Assembly: GCF_004153165.1 (NCBI RefSeq)
Contig: NZ_SEMD01000007.1
Span: forward strand, 1-64,000
From: Sporolactobacillus sp. THM7-4
GTDB lineage: Bacteria; Bacillota; Bacilli; Bacillales; Sporolactobacillaceae
Direction: 5' to 3'
DNA: 64,000 nt
The position numbers and the translations under genes were made by a program. This document shows, piece after piece, positions 25,711 through 36,959 of this stretch (position 1 is the stretch's first letter; each line of letters opens with the position of its first letter). The notes under the pieces are model-generated. The model worked only from the letters and a program-made list of their open reading frames with translations. It ran no database searches and was not told where the DNA came from.

Positions 25711-25785
25711 ACAGGTTGCCCGAGACGCTGATTCATCCCGGCAATAAATTGCCGGGATTACCGTGCTGGTGATCTGTATAAAAAA
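25711..25785 (-). repeat. dispersed structured repeat, copy B
   Basis: Read on the minus strand it begins TTTTTATACAGATCACCAG, then carries the perfect hairpin CCCGGCAATTTATTGCCGGG (25737-25756) and GATGAATCA, aligned with copy A over some 70 bases. The ends can pair (CAGGTTGCC with GGTGATCTG on the plus strand). Confidence 0.65.
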
Positions 25786-25872
25786 GGAACAGAAGAGTCA
25801 AGATAAGGGATAATCCAATGAAATACGTGCTCTGTCAATGGATTTTAATCATTCACTTGAGGGACGTGATTC

Positions 25873-26160
25873 GTGATGATTCCTTTATCTTTGGCGATCC
25901 TTTTATGGGTCGCAGGGCTGTACCTGCTGTTCTTAAGCTACAGGTTCAACAGGAAACTGCGGGAAAGCGGGCAACGCCTGCTTAGCCACGCCGAACATGA
26001 GAAAGGAAAAGATAATTCGGCCAGCATTGCCATGACGATTGAGGGAAAGATCCTCGATAATATACCCAGTTATCTCATACATATGGCGATGAGTGCCGCT
26101 GGATTGCTGATTATTGCTTTAGGATTTGTTGCATTGGCGTTTTATGCGCATTTTCATTAA
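25873..26160 (+). CDS. small membrane protein, unrecognised
   Basis: This 95-residue protein has two transmembrane helices, at about residues 5-24 and 70-92, joined by a charged hydrophilic loop of about 45 residues. A GTG at 25873 and an ATG at 25876 are both possible starts, after GAGGG. It occupies the place of the yebC/yebD genes between pbuG and yebG in Bacillus subtilis, but I cannot match it to them. A terminator follows. Function unknown. Confidence 0.7.
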   Translation: MMIPLSLAILLWVAGLYLLFLSYRFNRKLRESGQRLLSHAEHEKGKDNSASIAMTIEGKILDNIPSYLIHMAMSAAGLLIIALGFVALAFYAHFH

Positions 26161-26202
26161 TTCGATGTTGATAATCACCGCCGGGTGGCGGACTGCAGGC
26201 AG

Positions 26203-26231
26203 GAGCGAAAGCTGATCTTTCGCTCTTTTTT
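26203..26231 (+). terminator. terminator after the small membrane protein gene
   Basis: GAGCGAAAG and CTTTCGCTC form a perfect 9-base stem with loop CTGAT and a run of T. Confidence 0.9.
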
Positions 26232-26273
26232 CATAATAAGAAAAGAAAAAATTTAGCAACTCCGAGGTTTAAT

Positions 26274-26513
26274 ATGAAGAATAGCAAAAAACGGACGGCG
26301 AGCAATAAGGATGCACGGCCTCTGAAGAAGACATTTACTGTCGGTGAAAATGAAACGATCGACAGCTGTATCGAACGAATGAGAAAGGAAGGATATACTC
26401 CTGTAAAGCGTGTCGAGCGTCCGATTTTCAGGGAAGGAAAAACGGGGCCTGAATGCATTGGGAGTCATTGCGTCTTAGAAGGACGTTTAAATAAGGCAAA
26501 AAGCGAACAATGA
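26274..26513 (+). CDS. yebG: NETI-motif protein, YebG-like
   Basis: This 79-residue basic cytoplasmic protein has the NETI motif in VGENETIDSCIERMRKEGY (residues about 23-41) followed by TPVKRVERPIF, the hallmark of the YebG family. Its function is unknown. It lies directly upstream of the pur operon, as in Bacillus subtilis, which supports the call. A weak CGAGG precedes the ATG. A lysine-rich N-terminal extension of about 20 residues is longer than in the B. subtilis protein as I remember it. Confidence 0.82.
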   Translation: MKNSKKRTASNKDARPLKKTFTVGENETIDSCIERMRKEGYTPVKRVERPIFREGKTGPECIGSHCVLEGRLNKAKSEQ

Positions 26514-26530
26514 CATCTTTCTAATCATAA

Positions 26531-26576
26531 AACGTTCGATATTCGGTTGACACATTCGGAACAATGCTGATATGAT
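26531..26576 (+). promoter_or_regulatory. pur operon promoter with PurBoxes
   Basis: TTGACA (26547-26552), 18 bases, TATGAT (26571-26576). An inverted PurBox at 26531-26543 and a direct one, CATTCGGAACAAT at 26553-26565, each match 11 of 13 consensus positions and overlap the promoter. PurR would repress here when PRPP is low. Confidence 0.75.
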
Positions 26577-26633
26577 GAGAGTGTCAATTGAGCATGAACG
26601 GCTGATTACAGCCCCTTAAATAGTATTTTGAAC

Positions 26634-26703
26634 CCTCATATATTTTTGGGAATATGGCCCATCTGTTTCTACCCGGCGACCGGAAATTGCCGGACTATGA
26701 AGG
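26634..26703 (+). ncRNA. guanine riboswitch (purine riboswitch, G-box)
   Basis: P1 is CCTCATA with TATGAAGG. The two conserved loops GGGAATATGGCCC and CCCGGCGACCGGAAATTGCC and the joining TTTCTACCC are all present. The discriminator in GGACTATG is C, the guanine/hypoxanthine type; adenine riboswitches have U there. With the terminator at 26747 it would stop transcription of the pur operon when guanine is plentiful. Confidence 0.95.
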
Positions 26704-26746
26704 AAAAATCAACACGTCAGAATGAACCGTTTTGTAGCGGTTTGTG

Positions 26747-26800
26747 AGCCAGACGGTTTGTTTTCCTTTGTTCGGAGAAACAGCTGTTCTGGGCTTTTTT
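26747..26800 (+). terminator. riboswitch expression-platform terminator
   Basis: AGCCAGA with TCTGGGCT (one bulged G) encloses GTTTGTTTTCC with GGAGAAACA; six T follow. It lies 45 bases after the aptamer. Confidence 0.75.
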
Positions 26801-26820
26801 ATGTCTGGATATTTCCAGAT

Positions 26821-26950
26821 GATGTTCAAAAGGGAGGACAAAAAGGGCCGGGAAGTTCAATCAATAGTTTTCGAGCATCGAAACGTATGCCTTAAATACG
26901 TGAGAAGCAGCGAAATTCGTCAGCAATTTTACCCGGACTTTTTGAAATAC
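26821..26950 (+). repeat. long inverted element in the purE leader
   Basis: The left arm GATGTTCAAAAGG and right arm CCCGGACTTTTTGAAAT resemble the arms of the element between purB and purC at 29921. Arms are about 90 bases apart. It lies between the riboswitch terminator and the purE ribosome-binding site. Similarity is partial. Confidence 0.35.
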
Positions 26951-26974
26951 CGATTTCAGGGAGGAAGTCAAATC

Positions 26975-27460
26975 GTGAGTACTGCAACAGTCGGTGTGGT
27001 TATGGGGAGTCAATCGGACTGGGAAACGATGAAGAACGCCTGCGACATACTGGACAGTATGAATATCCCGTATGAGAAAAAAGTGGTATCGGCACACCGG
27101 ACACCGGATTTAATGTTCCGCTACGCCGAAACCGCCAGAGAACGCGGGATTAAGGTGATTATTGCCGGTGCAGGAGGAGCGGCCCATTTGCCTGGAATGA
27201 TCGCGGCAAAAACGACGCTCCCCGTGATTGGAGTTCCGGTTCAATCAAGAGCGCTTCACGGTATCGACTCACTTTTATCAATTGTCCAGATGCCAGGGGG
27301 GATTCCTGTCGCAACGGTGGCAATCGGAACGGCCGGAGCGACGAATGCAGGTCTCCTGGCCGCACAGATTTTGGCGACATTCGATGATTCATTGAAAAAC
27401 AGACTTGACAATTATCGCCAGTCTTTGGAACAGAAAGTAAAGGAAAGTGATTTGAGTTGA
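26975..27460 (+). CDS. purE: N5-carboxyaminoimidazole ribonucleotide mutase
   Basis: This 161-residue enzyme converts N5-CAIR to CAIR in purine synthesis. [15 protein letters not shown] at the start, [10 protein letters not shown] near 41, and [10 protein letters not shown] near 71 are the substrate-binding and catalytic (His) motifs. The GTG at 26975 follows AGGGAGGAAG. An ATG-initiated frame running from 26744 overlaps the terminator and is not the start. It is the first gene of the pur operon, working with purK next door. Confidence 0.95.
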   Translation: MSTATVGVVMGSQSDWETMKNACDILDSMNIPYEKKVVSAHRTPDLMFRYAETARERGIKVIIAGAGGAAHLPGMIAAKTTLPVIGVPVQSRALHGIDSLLSIVQMPGGIPVATVAIGTAGATNAGLLAAQILATFDDSLKNRLDNYRQSLEQKVKESDLS

Positions 27461-28608
27461 AGCAGAAAACCATTTTGCCAGGCAAAACGATCGGTATTCT
27501 GGGCGGCGGACAGCTGGGAAGAATGATGGCGATAGCAGCAAAGGAAATGGGCTACAGGATCGCGGTTCTTGATCCGACGGAAGATTGTTCCTGTGCCCAG
27601 GTCGCAGATGTCGCGATTGTCGCGGATTACGATGATGCCGAAGCCGCAAAGAGGCTCGCAGAATGTGCGGATGTTGTAACCTATGAATTTGAAAATGTCG
27701 ATGTGCAAACGGTCGATTATCTTCAGGAAAACAGCTATCTCCCGCAGGGCGGCCACCTGCTCGAAATCACGAAAGACAGACTGAATGAAAAAGCGGCTAT
27801 CAAAGAGGCAGGTCTGCCGGTCGTTCCGTATCTCCCTGTCCGCAATGAGCAGGAGCTGAAGACAGCGATTGCCGAAATCGGCTTTCCATCCGTTCTGAAA
27901 ACAACGGAAGGCGGTTATGACGGCAAAGGGCAATATGTTCTGAAGTCAGAAGAGGACTTGCAGGAGGCGCTCCCGTACGTTGGAAAAACGCCGTTTGAAC
28001 TGGAAAAGTGGCTGCCTTTTGAAAAGGAAATTTCTGTGATTGTTGTCCGCGGCACAACGGGAGAAACATCCGTATTTCCTGTTGCTGAAAATATTCATCG
28101 CCATAATATTTTACATCACACACTTGTGCCGGCACGGATCACGGACAGCCTTCAGGAAGAGGCGAGAACATACGCCATGCGTCTGGCGGAAGCTCTGCAG
28201 CTGGTCGGGACACTTGCCGTTGAAATGTTCGTTGGTAAGGACGGAAGGGTGTATGTGAACGAAACGGCACCACGTCCCCATAATTCCGGACACTTTTCGA
28301 TCAACGCCTGCGAAACGTCCCAGTTTGAGCAGCATATCCGCGCAATCTGCGGTTTACCGCTCGGCAGCACGGCTCTCCTGAAACCCGTGATTATGATCAA
28401 TATTCTCGGAGAACATGTACAGCCGGTTCTGGATAAAGTTTCCTTGCTTTCAGACGCTCATCTTCATCTTTATGGCAAGGCAGAAGCAAGAACCGGGCGT
28501 AAAATGGGACATTTAACGATCCTCGGTGAAACGGTTCAGGAAGCTATTGATCGGGCAGAGAGATTAGGAATATGGAAAATTGAACAGGAAGTGGGTCGGA
28601 ATTCATGA
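27457..28608 (+). CDS. purK: 5-(carboxyamino)imidazole ribonucleotide synthase
   Basis: This 383-residue ATP-grasp enzyme makes N5-CAIR from AIR, bicarbonate and [23 protein letters not shown] lies near the N-terminus, ATP-grasp motifs include [11 protein letters not shown] near 150, and [11 protein letters not shown] near 269 is the family signature. A TTG start overlaps the purE stop (TTGA), so translation is coupled. Normal length. Confidence 0.95.
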   Translation: MKQKTILPGKTIGILGGGQLGRMMAIAAKEMGYRIAVLDPTEDCSCAQVADVAIVADYDDAEAAKRLAECADVVTYEFENVDVQTVDYLQENSYLPQGGHLLEITKDRLNEKAAIKEAGLPVVPYLPVRNEQELKTAIAEIGFPSVLKTTEGGYDGKGQYVLKSEEDLQEALPYVGKTPFELEKWLPFEKEISVIVVRGTTGETSVFPVAENIHRHNILHHTLVPARITDSLQEEARTYAMRLAEALQLVGTLAVEMFVGKDGRVYVNETAPRPHNSGHFSINACETSQFEQHIRAICGLPLGSTALLKPVIMINILGEHVQPVLDKVSLLSDAHLHLYGKAEARTGRKMGHLTILGETVQEAIDRAERLGIWKIEQEVGRNS

Positions 28609-29903
28609 TTGATCGGTATACGAGACCGGAAATGGGCTCTATCTGGAGCGAGGAGAATAAATATAATGCGTGGCTTGAGGTGGAGATCCTCGCTTGCGAA
28701 GGGTGGTCCGAACTCGGTGAAATTCCGAAAGAAGACGTTGAGAAGTTAAAGAAAAACGCGTCGTTCACAGTTGAGAGAATTCATGAAATCGAGCAGGAAA
28801 CACGGCACGATGTTGTCGCCTTTACAAGGACGGTTTCAGAATCTCTCGGCGATGAAAAGAAGTGGGTCCACTATGGTCTGACATCGACAGACGTTGTCGA
28901 TACCGCTCAGTCTTACCTGCTGAAACAATGCAACGCTATTTTGCTGAAAGACATTGAGCATTTTATTGCCGTGATCCGGGAAAAAGCAAAGAAATACAAA
29001 AACACGATCATGATGGGCAGGACTCATGGGGTCCATGCCGAGCCGACAACCTTCGGACTGGTCATGGCACTCTGGTATGAAGAAATGAAACGCAATCTCG
29101 AACGATTTAAAGAGGCAGCGGAAGATATTCGTGTCGGTAAGCTGTCCGGAGCGGTCGGTACGTATGCCAATATCGATCCGAGAGTGGAAAAGTACGTGTG
29201 CGAACAACTCGGACTGAAAGCATCACCGATTTCGACCCAGGTTCTCCAGCGTGACCGCCATGCCCATTACCTGGCAACGCTCGCGCTGATCGCGACGTCA
29301 ATTGAGAAATTCGCGGTAGAAATCCGCGGACTGCAGCGCTCGGAGATCCGTGAAGTGGAAGAACATTTTGCTAAGGGCCAGAAGGGGTCTTCAGCGATGC
29401 CGCATAAGCGCAATCCGATCGGCTCCGAGAATATGTGTGGCCTTGCGCGGGTTATTCGCGGCCATATGCTGGCGGCCTATGAAAATGTACCCCTCTGGCA
29501 CGAACGCGATATCTCCCATTCATCTGCGGAACGGATTATTTTACCGGACGCAACAATCGGTCTCGATTACATGCTGCACCGCTTCAGCAATATCCTGGAG
29601 CAGCTGACTGTTTATCCGGAGAATATGCGCCGTAACATGAAGCGGACATTCGGGTTGATTTTCTCCCAGCATGTTCTGCTCGCGCTGATCGAAAAAGGCC
29701 TGAGCCGGGAAGAAGCTTACGATATTGTTCAGCCGAACGCGATGAAATCATGGGAAACACAGACGCCTTTCAAAGAAATCGTTGAACAGGATGCACGGAT
29801 CACTGACAGACTCACGCAAGACGAAATTGACAGCTGTTTTGATGAAACCTACCATCTGAAAAATGTTGATTTTATTTTTGAACGTCTCGGCCTGAATGAT
29901 TGA
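28605..29903 (+). CDS. purB: adenylosuccinate lyase
   Basis: This 432-residue homotetrameric lyase acts twice, on SAICAR and on adenylosuccinate, releasing fumarate. The superfamily signature [11 protein letters not shown] (about residue 262) holds the catalytic serine; [11 protein letters not shown] near 138 holds a conserved histidine. The ATG overlaps the purK stop by 4 bases. Confidence 0.96.
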   Translation: MIDRYTRPEMGSIWSEENKYNAWLEVEILACEGWSELGEIPKEDVEKLKKNASFTVERIHEIEQETRHDVVAFTRTVSESLGDEKKWVHYGLTSTDVVDTAQSYLLKQCNAILLKDIEHFIAVIREKAKKYKNTIMMGRTHGVHAEPTTFGLVMALWYEEMKRNLERFKEAAEDIRVGKLSGAVGTYANIDPRVEKYVCEQLGLKASPISTQVLQRDRHAHYLATLALIATSIEKFAVEIRGLQRSEIREVEEHFAKGQKGSSAMPHKRNPIGSENMCGLARVIRGHMLAAYENVPLWHERDISHSSAERIILPDATIGLDYMLHRFSNILEQLTVYPENMRRNMKRTFGLIFSQHVLLALIEKGLSREEAYDIVQPNAMKSWETQTPFKEIVEQDARITDRLTQDEIDSCFDETYHLKNVDFIFERLGLND

Positions 29904-29920
29904 AACTAAAATTAAAAAGC

Positions 29921-29988
29921 CTGTTCAAAAAGCGGAAAAGAACCACTGGACTATGCGCAGCCATTTTTCCCGGACTTTTTTGAACATC
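29921..29988 (+). repeat. inverted repeat between purB and purC
   Basis: TGTTCAAAAAG (29922-29932) pairs with CTTTTTTGAACA (29975-29986) with the stem extended by GGAAAA/TTTTCC. No T tract follows the stem, so it is more likely an mRNA-stabilising or attenuating hairpin than a terminator. A related element lies upstream of purE. Confidence 0.6.
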
Positions 29989-30008
29989 GCTAAAAGGAGC
30001 AGGTATTA

Positions 30009-30719
30009 ATGAGCGAGCTGCTTTATGAAGGAAAAGCAAAGAAAATGTTTACAACAGACGATCCGAATGTTCTGCGAGTCGAGTATAAGAACGATGCGAC
30101 TGCTTTTAATGGAAAGAAGAAAGCTGTTTTTCCCGGGAAGGGCAAGCTGAATAACGCGATATGCACGAAAATTTTTCATGTCCTTCAGGAGAAGAACATT
30201 CCGACACATTTCATCGAAAAGATTTCCGATACAGAACAGCTCGTCAAAGCTGTGGACATCGTTCCGATTGAAGTTGTGGTCCGTAATGTGGTCGCAGGCA
30301 GCCTTGCAAAACGGCTCGGCCTCGATGAAGGGGTATCTCTCGGCCGGACGATCATCGAATTTTACTATAAAAGCGATGAACTCGGTGACCCGATGATTAA
30401 CAGCGATCATGCCCTTGCGATGAAGCTGGCAACAGAAGAGGAGCTGGCGGAAATCCGCCGCCAGGCGAGCCGTGTCAATGATGTGCTGCAGACTCTTTTT
30501 GCCGATGCCGGTATCCTGCTTGTTGATTTCAAACTGGAATTCGGAAAACTGAAATCAACCGGGGAAATTGTGCTTGCCGATGAGATTTCGCCGGATACAT
30601 GCCGTCTTTGGGATATTAAGACTCATGAGAAACTGGATAAAGACGTCTTCCGCCGGAATATTGCCGATCTTCCGGAAACGTATGAAAAACTGTTTAACCG
30701 TCTGGAGGCTGTTCAATGA
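30009..30719 (+). CDS. purC: SAICAR synthetase
   Basis: This 236-residue ATP-dependent ligase joins CAIR and aspartate. LLYEGKAKKMF at the start and VEVVVRNVVAGSLAKRLG-type motif (VVVRNVVAGSLAKR near 91) are typical, as is LVDFKLEFGK near 172. AAAGGAGCAGG precedes the ATG. It is separated from purB by a hairpin and overlaps purS by 4 bases. Confidence 0.96.
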   Translation: MSELLYEGKAKKMFTTDDPNVLRVEYKNDATAFNGKKKAVFPGKGKLNNAICTKIFHVLQEKNIPTHFIEKISDTEQLVKAVDIVPIEVVVRNVVAGSLAKRLGLDEGVSLGRTIIEFYYKSDELGDPMINSDHALAMKLATEEELAEIRRQASRVNDVLQTLFADAGILLVDFKLEFGKLKSTGEIVLADEISPDTCRLWDIKTHEKLDKDVFRRNIADLPETYEKLFNRLEAVQ

Positions 30720-30967
30720 GAAAAGTCAAGGTATATATCACTTTAAAAGAGAGTGTGCTCGACCCCCAGGGACAGGCCGTAATGCAGTCGCTGCATAATA
30801 TGGATTATCAGAACGTGAAAAACGTCCGCATCGGCAAATATATCGAACTTGAGATGGAAGATTCGGCGGATATTAATCAACAGATCGAGGCCCTGTGCGA
30901 TAAACTGCTGGCCAATACGGTCATTGAGAACTATCGCTATGAAATTGATGAGGAGGTACACTCGTGA
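30716..30967 (+). CDS. purS: FGAM synthase subunit PurS
   Basis: This 83-residue protein is the small structural subunit of the three-part formylglycinamidine synthase; it bridges PurL and PurQ and allows ammonia transfer. [18 protein letters not shown] at the start and [13 protein letters not shown] in the middle are family landmarks. It overlaps purC and purQ by 4 bases each. Confidence 0.95.
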   Translation: MRKVKVYITLKESVLDPQGQAVMQSLHNMDYQNVKNVRIGKYIELEMEDSADINQQIEALCDKLLANTVIENYRYEIDEEVHS

Positions 30968-31656
30968 AAACGGCGGTCATTGTCTTTCCCGGATCGAACT
31001 GCGATCAGGATATGTACTATGCCATTAAAGACGGACTGGGCGAAGAAGTGGAATATGTCTGGCATGCGGAAACTTCTCTTGATGGATTTGACGCGGTCAT
31101 GATTCCGGGCGGTTTCTCATATGGAGACTATCTCCGCTCAGGTGCGATCGCCCGTTTCGCCGGGATTATGCCGGCTGTCATTCAGGCCGCGAGGGAAGGA
31201 AAACCGGTTCTCGGCGTGTGCAACGGATTTCAGATTCTGCTTGAGGCCGGACTGCTGCCTGGCGCGATGCTGAAGAATAAGAAACTCAAATTTATTTGTA
31301 AAACGGTTAATCTGAAAGTGGAAAATAATAACACGCTTTTCACTTCATTATATAAAAAGAATGAAATCATCCGTATCCCGATCGCTCATGGGGAAGGAAA
31401 CTACTACTGTGATGACGAGACGCTTCATATGCTGAAAACGGGCGGACAGATTGTTTTCACCTATGACGGCGAGAATCCGAACGGCTCAAAGGCGAATATC
31501 GCCGGAATCGTTAATCGCGCCGGCAACGTGCTTGGCATGATGCCTCACCCTGAACGTGCAGCGGATGCCCTGCTCGAAAGCAGCGACGGCCTTCGCCTGT
31601 TTCAATCAATTTTAAACCATTGGAGGGAATCCGCTCATGCCGCTTACACATCTTGA
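30964..31656 (+). CDS. purQ: FGAM synthase glutaminase subunit PurQ
   Basis: This 230-residue class I glutamine amidotransferase supplies ammonia to PurL. The nucleophile is Cys86 in VLGVCNGFQ, and the His-Glu pair is in GMMPHPERA near 195. A GTG start at 30964 after GAGGAGGT overlaps the purS stop. Its end overlaps purL by 20 bases. Confidence 0.96.
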   Translation: MKTAVIVFPGSNCDQDMYYAIKDGLGEEVEYVWHAETSLDGFDAVMIPGGFSYGDYLRSGAIARFAGIMPAVIQAAREGKPVLGVCNGFQILLEAGLLPGAMLKNKKLKFICKTVNLKVENNNTLFTSLYKKNEIIRIPIAHGEGNYYCDDETLHMLKTGGQIVFTYDGENPNGSKANIAGIVNRAGNVLGMMPHPERAADALLESSDGLRLFQSILNHWRESAHAAYTS

Positions 31657-33859
31657 ACCGTCACCGGAACAGATTGAACGGGAGAAAGTCTATCGGGACA
31701 TGGGCCTGACTGAAGAGGAGTACAGGAAGGTAAAGAAACTGCTCGGCAGAAAGCCGAACTATACCGAAACCGGCCTGTTCTCAGTTATGTGGTCTGAACA
31801 CTGCAGCTATAAAACATCGAAACCTGTGCTGAAAAATTTCCCGACGGAAGGTAAGCACGTCCTTCAGGGCCCGGGCGAAGGTGCCGGAATTGTCGATATC
31901 GGCGATAATCAGGCTGTCGTTTTCAAGATTGAAAGCCATAATCATCCGTCGGCGATCGAGCCATATCAGGGTGCGGCGACAGGTGTCGGCGGAATCATCC
32001 GCGACGTTTTTTCGATGGGCGCCCGCCCGGTTGCCCTGCTTGATTCGCTCCGTTTCGGGGATTTGAAGAACCCGCGTGTCCGTTATTTGTTCGAAGAAGT
32101 TGTCAGCGGGATTGCCGGATACGGCAACTGCATCGGCATCCCGACGGTCGGAGGGGAATTGCAGTTTGACACCTGCTACAATGGCAATCCGCTGGTCAAC
32201 GCGATGTGTGTCGGCATCATGAACCATGAAGACATTCAGGTCGGCCAGGCACGCGGTATCGGCAACACGGTAATGTACGTCGGTGCAAGTACGGGCCGTG
32301 ACGGAATTAATGGAGCCACTTTTGCTTCTGAAGAAATCTCGGAAAAATCGGATGAGAAACGATCGGCCGTTCAGGTCGGTGATCCGTTCATGGAAAAGCT
32401 GCTCGTAGAAGCCTGCCTCGAACTGACGAAACATGAGGCTCTCGTCGGAATCCAGGACATGGGTGCGGCAGGTCTTGTGTCTTCTGCCAGTGAAATGGCG
32501 GCTAAGGCCGGAGTCGGCATCCATATGAATCTCGATCGGATCCCGCAGCGGGAGACGAATATGACTCCGTATGAAATGATGTTATCGGAATCCCAGGAGC
32601 GGATGCTGATTGTTATTAAAAAAGGCAGCGAAGAAGAAATCAAGGCTATTTTTGCCCGCTGGGGGCTGCACGCGGTTGCTGTCGGAGAAGTTATTGAAGA
32701 AGAAGTGCTTCGCCTCGAACATAGAGGTGAAATTGTTGCAGAAGTGCCGTCGGATGCGCTTGCCGCAGCACCGGTTCGTCATATGCCGTCCAAAGTACCG
32801 GAATCTTATATCAAGAATCAATCAGCACCAGACTGGGTACCGCAAATCACGGATTATGCGGGAACGGTTAAACGTCTTCTGTCACAGCCTTCGCTTGCTT
32901 CAAAGGAATGGGTAACGAGTCAGTATGATTATATGGTCCAGACCAACACGATAGTCGCACCGGGATCGGATGCGGCGGTTGTCCGTGTCCGGGGAACAAA
33001 GAAAGGGCTCGCCATGACGACGGACTGTAACGCAAAATATTTAGCACTCGACCCGAAAGAAGGCGGCAGGATTGCTGTGGCTGAGGCGGCACGAAACATT
33101 GTCTGCTCAGGCGGACTCCCGCTTGCCATCACTGACTGCCTGAATTTCGGCAGCCCGGAGAAACCGGAAGTATTCTGGCAGATTGAGGAGTCTGCGAAGG
33201 GAATGTCCGAAGCCTGCAAGACTCTCGAGACACCTGTGATCAGCGGTAACGTTTCTCTCTACAATGAAACAGATCAGGGAGCGATTGATCCGACACCGGT
33301 GGTCGGGATGGTCGGCCTGATCGAAAATCTGGATCACGTCGTTACGGTTCCATTTAAAAATGAAGGGGACGCGGTGTATGTGATCGGCCGGCCGACTCCG
33401 GAGTTCGGAGGCAGCGCCATTCAGATGCTGACGGAAGGCAGGGCCAGTGGAAAAGCACCGGCTCTTGACCTGTCTGTTGAAAAACGCCGCCAGTCACAGC
33501 TGCTTGAAGCGATTAAAGCGGGCTATGTGTCTTCCGCTCATGATCTTTCCGAGGGCGGCCTCGCGTGTGCTCTGGCCGAATCGGTTTTTGGTACACCTTT
33601 TGCCTGCGATCTGCAGTTTGAAAGCGATCCGGTCGAAGAATTATTTGCCGAAACCCAGTCGCGGTTTGTTGTTTCTGTTCCTGAACAGATGATGAAAGCT
33701 TTCGAATCCGTCGTGGAAGATGCCATGTTTATCGGCCGCGTCACACGCGGAGTGGACCTGAGATTATCCTTTTCTGATGTCACTGTAACCCTGAATCGGC
33801 CGGAACTTGAAAAAGCGTGGAGAGGAGCCCTGTCATGTTTTATGACGACAGAGAACTAA
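31637..33859 (+). CDS. purL: FGAM synthase subunit PurL (small form)
   Basis: This 740-residue ATP-dependent synthase converts FGAR to FGAM. It has two AIR-synthase-like halves; MWSEHCSYK near 51, [10 protein letters not shown] near 98 and GDPFMEKLL near 250 belong to the first active half. It lacks the glutaminase domain of the long enterobacterial enzyme, which explains purS and purQ. GGAGGG precedes the ATG. It overlaps purF by 25 bases. Confidence 0.96.
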   Translation: MPLTHLEPSPEQIEREKVYRDMGLTEEEYRKVKKLLGRKPNYTETGLFSVMWSEHCSYKTSKPVLKNFPTEGKHVLQGPGEGAGIVDIGDNQAVVFKIESHNHPSAIEPYQGAATGVGGIIRDVFSMGARPVALLDSLRFGDLKNPRVRYLFEEVVSGIAGYGNCIGIPTVGGELQFDTCYNGNPLVNAMCVGIMNHEDIQVGQARGIGNTVMYVGASTGRDGINGATFASEEISEKSDEKRSAVQVGDPFMEKLLVEACLELTKHEALVGIQDMGAAGLVSSASEMAAKAGVGIHMNLDRIPQRETNMTPYEMMLSESQERMLIVIKKGSEEEIKAIFARWGLHAVAVGEVIEEEVLRLEHRGEIVAEVPSDALAAAPVRHMPSKVPESYIKNQSAPDWVPQITDYAGTVKRLLSQPSLASKEWVTSQYDYMVQTNTIVAPGSDAAVVRVRGTKKGLAMTTDCNAKYLALDPKEGGRIAVAEAARNIVCSGGLPLAITDCLNFGSPEKPEVFWQIEESAKGMSEACKTLETPVISGNVSLYNETDQGAIDPTPVVGMVGLIENLDHVVTVPFKNEGDAVYVIGRPTPEFGGSAIQMLTEGRASGKAPALDLSVEKRRQSQLLEAIKAGYVSSAHDLSEGGLACALAESVFGTPFACDLQFESDPVEELFAETQSRFVVSVPEQMMKAFESVVEDAMFIGRVTRGVDLRLSFSDVTVTLNRPELEKAWRGALSCFMTTEN

Positions 33860-35256
33860 AAGAAGAATGCGGCGTATTTGGTATCTGGGGACATGAAAAA
33901 GCGGCACAATTAACTTATTACGGCCTGCACAGCCTGCAGCACCGCGGCCAGGAAGGGGCCGGGATTGCTGTAACCGACGGGAAACGTATTTTGGACCATA
34001 AAGGCCAGGGCCTGGTCAACGATGTGTTCGATCATGAGAATCTGCAAAGGCTGGAGGGACATGCGGCAATCGGACACGTCCGCTACTCGACTTCAGGCGG
34101 AAATAGTTTTGCCAATGTCCAGCCGCTCGTCTTTCGCTCGCAAAAAGACTCGCTCTCTATTGCCCATAACGGGAACCTGGTCAATGCCCATAAACTTAAA
34201 GGGGAACTGGAGGAGCGCGGAAGCATTTTTCAGACAACTTCCGATACAGAGGTCATTGCTCATTTGATTAAGCGCGATTTCGCGGACAATTTTATCGAAA
34301 GTGTCAAACATGCCCTGTCCGTGATCAATGGAGCCTATGCGCTGGCCATGCTTACAGAGCATCAATTAATCGCCGCACTCGATCCTCACGGCCTGCGGCC
34401 ACTGTCACTTGGGAAATTAGGAGAATCGTGGGTAGTCGCATCGGAAACTTGTGCTTTTGATCTGATCGGTGCCACGTATGTCCGGGATGTTCATCCGGGC
34501 GAAATCCTGATCATCGATAATGAGGGACTGCATTCGGAATTTTTTACAAACCATACCGAGCCTGCGATCTGCAGCATGGAATATATCTACTTCTCCAGAC
34601 CGGACAGCAATATTCAGGGCATTAACGTACATGCCGCCCGGAAGAACCTCGGGCGGATGCTTGCCCAGGAAGCGCCTGTTGATGCGGATGTGGTGACCGG
34701 TGTGCCGGACTCAAGTATTTCCGCCGCGATCGGCTACGCCGAAGCGACAGGAATCCCTTATGAACTTGGAATGATTAAAAACCGTTATGTGGGACGGACG
34801 TTTATTCAACCGTCACAGGAACTCCGTGAACAAGGGGTCAAAATGAAACTGTCGCCGGTTCGGGCAATTATTGAGGGCAAGCGAGTGGTCATGGTTGATG
34901 ATTCGATTGTCCGCGGGACAACGAGCAGCCGCATTGTCAGAATGCTGAGAGATGCGGGAGCAACTGAGGTTCATGTCCGGATCAGCGCGCCGCCGATCAA
35001 GAATCCCTGCTTCTACGGCATCGACACATCGACATCTTCCGAATTGATTGCTGCCACGCACTCAGTAGAAGAAATCCGGGAAAAAATAGGCGCCGATTCG
35101 CTCGTTTTCCTGAGCGTGGAAGGCATGAAAGAAGCGATCGGGCGGAATCCGGCAATGAAAAACTGCGGACAGTGCATGGCCTGCTTTACGGGCAATTATC
35201 CGACGAAAATCTATCCGGATACTGTACTGCCGCATGAAAAAGAGCTTCTTGTCTGA
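33835..35256 (+). CDS. purF: amidophosphoribosyltransferase
   Basis: This 473-residue enzyme makes phosphoribosylamine from PRPP and glutamine, the committed step. The ATG at 33835 follows GAGAGGAGC and gives an 11-residue propeptide, [11 protein letters not shown], before the nucleophile Cys12 that is exposed by processing. The PRPP-binding motif [14 protein letters not shown] lies near 352. Cysteines near the C-terminus (NCGQCMACF and CFYG) fit the iron-sulfur cluster of the Bacillus enzyme. It starts inside purL. Confidence 0.95.
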   Translation: MFYDDRELKEECGVFGIWGHEKAAQLTYYGLHSLQHRGQEGAGIAVTDGKRILDHKGQGLVNDVFDHENLQRLEGHAAIGHVRYSTSGGNSFANVQPLVFRSQKDSLSIAHNGNLVNAHKLKGELEERGSIFQTTSDTEVIAHLIKRDFADNFIESVKHALSVINGAYALAMLTEHQLIAALDPHGLRPLSLGKLGESWVVASETCAFDLIGATYVRDVHPGEILIIDNEGLHSEFFTNHTEPAICSMEYIYFSRPDSNIQGINVHAARKNLGRMLAQEAPVDADVVTGVPDSSISAAIGYAEATGIPYELGMIKNRYVGRTFIQPSQELREQGVKMKLSPVRAIIEGKRVVMVDDSIVRGTTSSRIVRMLRDAGATEVHVRISAPPIKNPCFYGIDTSTSSELIAATHSVEEIREKIGADSLVFLSVEGMKEAIGRNPAMKNCGQCMACFTGNYPTKIYPDTVLPHEKELLV

Positions 35257-35342
35257 AAACCGGTCTCTTGCAGCAAGGAGAGGGCCAATAGATAAAAAGA
35301 ACAGGATCAGGTGGATATTGCTGGATTTTAGGAGGACAAATG

Positions 35343-36383
35343 ATGGCAGATGCCTATAAGAAAGCCGGCGTCAATATCGAAGCCGGCTATGATACGGTCA
35401 ATCGGATTAAGAAACACGTCAGGCGCACGTTCCGTCCTGAAGTGATCGGCGGGCTTGGCGGTTTCGGAGGCGCGATCGACCTTTCCAAAATGAATCTTAA
35501 GGAACCTGTACTCGTATCCGGCACGGACGGCGTCGGGACGAAACTGATGGTCGCTTTTGCCTGCGGCCGTCACGATACGGTCGGAATCGACGCCGTTGCG
35601 ATGTGTGTCAACGACATCGTGACACAGGGCGCTGAGCCGCTTTACTTTCTGGATTACCTCGCCTGCGGATCTTTGAAGCCGGAGAAAGCAGAAGCCATTG
35701 TCAAAGGGATTGCCGATGGCTGCGAGATGGCCGGTTGCGCACTAATCGGCGGCGAAACCGCGGAAATGCCGGGAATGTACCAGGGCGAAGATTATGACAT
35801 TGCCGGCTTTTCTGTTGGGGTTGTTGAAAAGTCGAAACGAATTACCGGCAGGACCATCAAACCGGGAGACCGGCTGATCGGTCTCGCATCAAACGGCATT
35901 CACAGTAACGGCTACTCTCTAGTTCGTAAAATCATAGCCGACTCCGGGCTGACCTACGCCGATGCTTATGAACCTGATCGAAACTTAACGATTGCCGATG
36001 AACTACTTAAACCGACACGCATTTATGTCAGGACTGTTCTCGGCCTGTTAAAAGAGATCAATATCAAGGGAATCGCGAACATCACCGGTGGCGGTTTCTA
36101 TGAAAACGTTCCGCGGATGTTCCCCCTGGGGCTGGGCCCACAAATTGACGCATCCGCCTGGACGCTCCCGCCTGTTTTTCGCTGGCTGAAGAAGCTGGGT
36201 GGCCTTGATCCGGATGATATGTTCCGCACCTTTAATATGGGTATCGGAATGGTCCTTGCCGTTTCTCCGGAAGAAACGGCTGCTGCCGTCGATAAGCTTC
36301 GCAAGCTGGGCGAGACTCCCTATGTCATCGGACAGGTTACGGAAAAAACAGGATTGACGTTGGTGAACTTAGATGAAGCATAA
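35343..36383 (+). CDS. purM: AIR synthetase
   Basis: This 346-residue enzyme cyclises FGAM to AIR with [19 protein letters not shown] near 58 and [15 protein letters not shown] near 132 are the nucleotide-binding motifs. Tandem ATGs occur at 35340 and 35343; the second has the better 7-base spacing to GGAGG. An 83-base gap separates it from purF, and it overlaps purN by 11 bases. Confidence 0.95.
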   Translation: MADAYKKAGVNIEAGYDTVNRIKKHVRRTFRPEVIGGLGGFGGAIDLSKMNLKEPVLVSGTDGVGTKLMVAFACGRHDTVGIDAVAMCVNDIVTQGAEPLYFLDYLACGSLKPEKAEAIVKGIADGCEMAGCALIGGETAEMPGMYQGEDYDIAGFSVGVVEKSKRITGRTIKPGDRLIGLASNGIHSNGYSLVRKIIADSGLTYADAYEPDRNLTIADELLKPTRIYVRTVLGLLKEINIKGIANITGGGFYENVPRMFPLGLGPQIDASAWTLPPVFRWLKKLGGLDPDDMFRTFNMGIGMVLAVSPEETAAAVDKLRKLGETPYVIGQVTEKTGLTLVNLDEA

Positions 36384-36942
36384 AATAGCTGTTTTTGCGT
36401 CAGGCAGCGGGACCAATTTTCAGGCGATCATGGAAGCTGTTGATCGAGGTGAGATTCCGGCGACTGTAGAATTAATGGTCTGCGACCAGCCGGATGCTCA
36501 TGTCATTGAACGGGCAGGGACATGGGATGTGGACACGCTCGTGATCAGGCGCAAGGATTTCCCGACAAAGAGTGCTTTTGAGGAAAAAATAATAGAAACC
36601 TGCCGCAGCAAGGAGATCGAATTTATTGTTCTTGCCGGATATATGAGGATTCTCGGTAAGACGCTGCTTGAAGCCTATCCGCATCGGATCATTAATCTTC
36701 ATCCTTCACTTCTCCCGTCTTTTAAAGGGCTCGATGCTATTGGCCAGGCATTCCGTAAGGGCGTCAAAATTACCGGCGTGACGGTTCATTATGTTGATGA
36801 AGGGATGGATACCGGCCCGATTATAGCTCAGGCGGCGGTGCCGATAGAAGACTCCGATACAATCGAATCTCTGACGGAGCGCATTCACGAGACGGAACAC
36901 GAACTTTATCCGAAAACAATCGCAAAATTACTCTCCAGGTGA
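36373..36942 (+). CDS. purN: phosphoribosylglycinamide formyltransferase
   Basis: This 189-residue folate-dependent enzyme formylates [19 protein letters not shown] binds the phosphate, and the catalytic residues lie in [12 protein letters not shown] (Asn, His) and [11 protein letters not shown] (Asp). Length and motifs are standard. Confidence 0.95.
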   Translation: MKHKIAVFASGSGTNFQAIMEAVDRGEIPATVELMVCDQPDAHVIERAGTWDVDTLVIRRKDFPTKSAFEEKIIETCRSKEIEFIVLAGYMRILGKTLLEAYPHRIINLHPSLLPSFKGLDAIGQAFRKGVKITGVTVHYVDEGMDTGPIIAQAAVPIEDSDTIESLTERIHETEHELYPKTIAKLLSR

Positions 36943-36959
36943 GGAAAGGAAGTATTACA

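Noticed and set aside
26744-26974. N-terminal extension of PurE
   Set aside because: It would start inside the riboswitch terminator; PurE homologues begin at the GTG at 26975.
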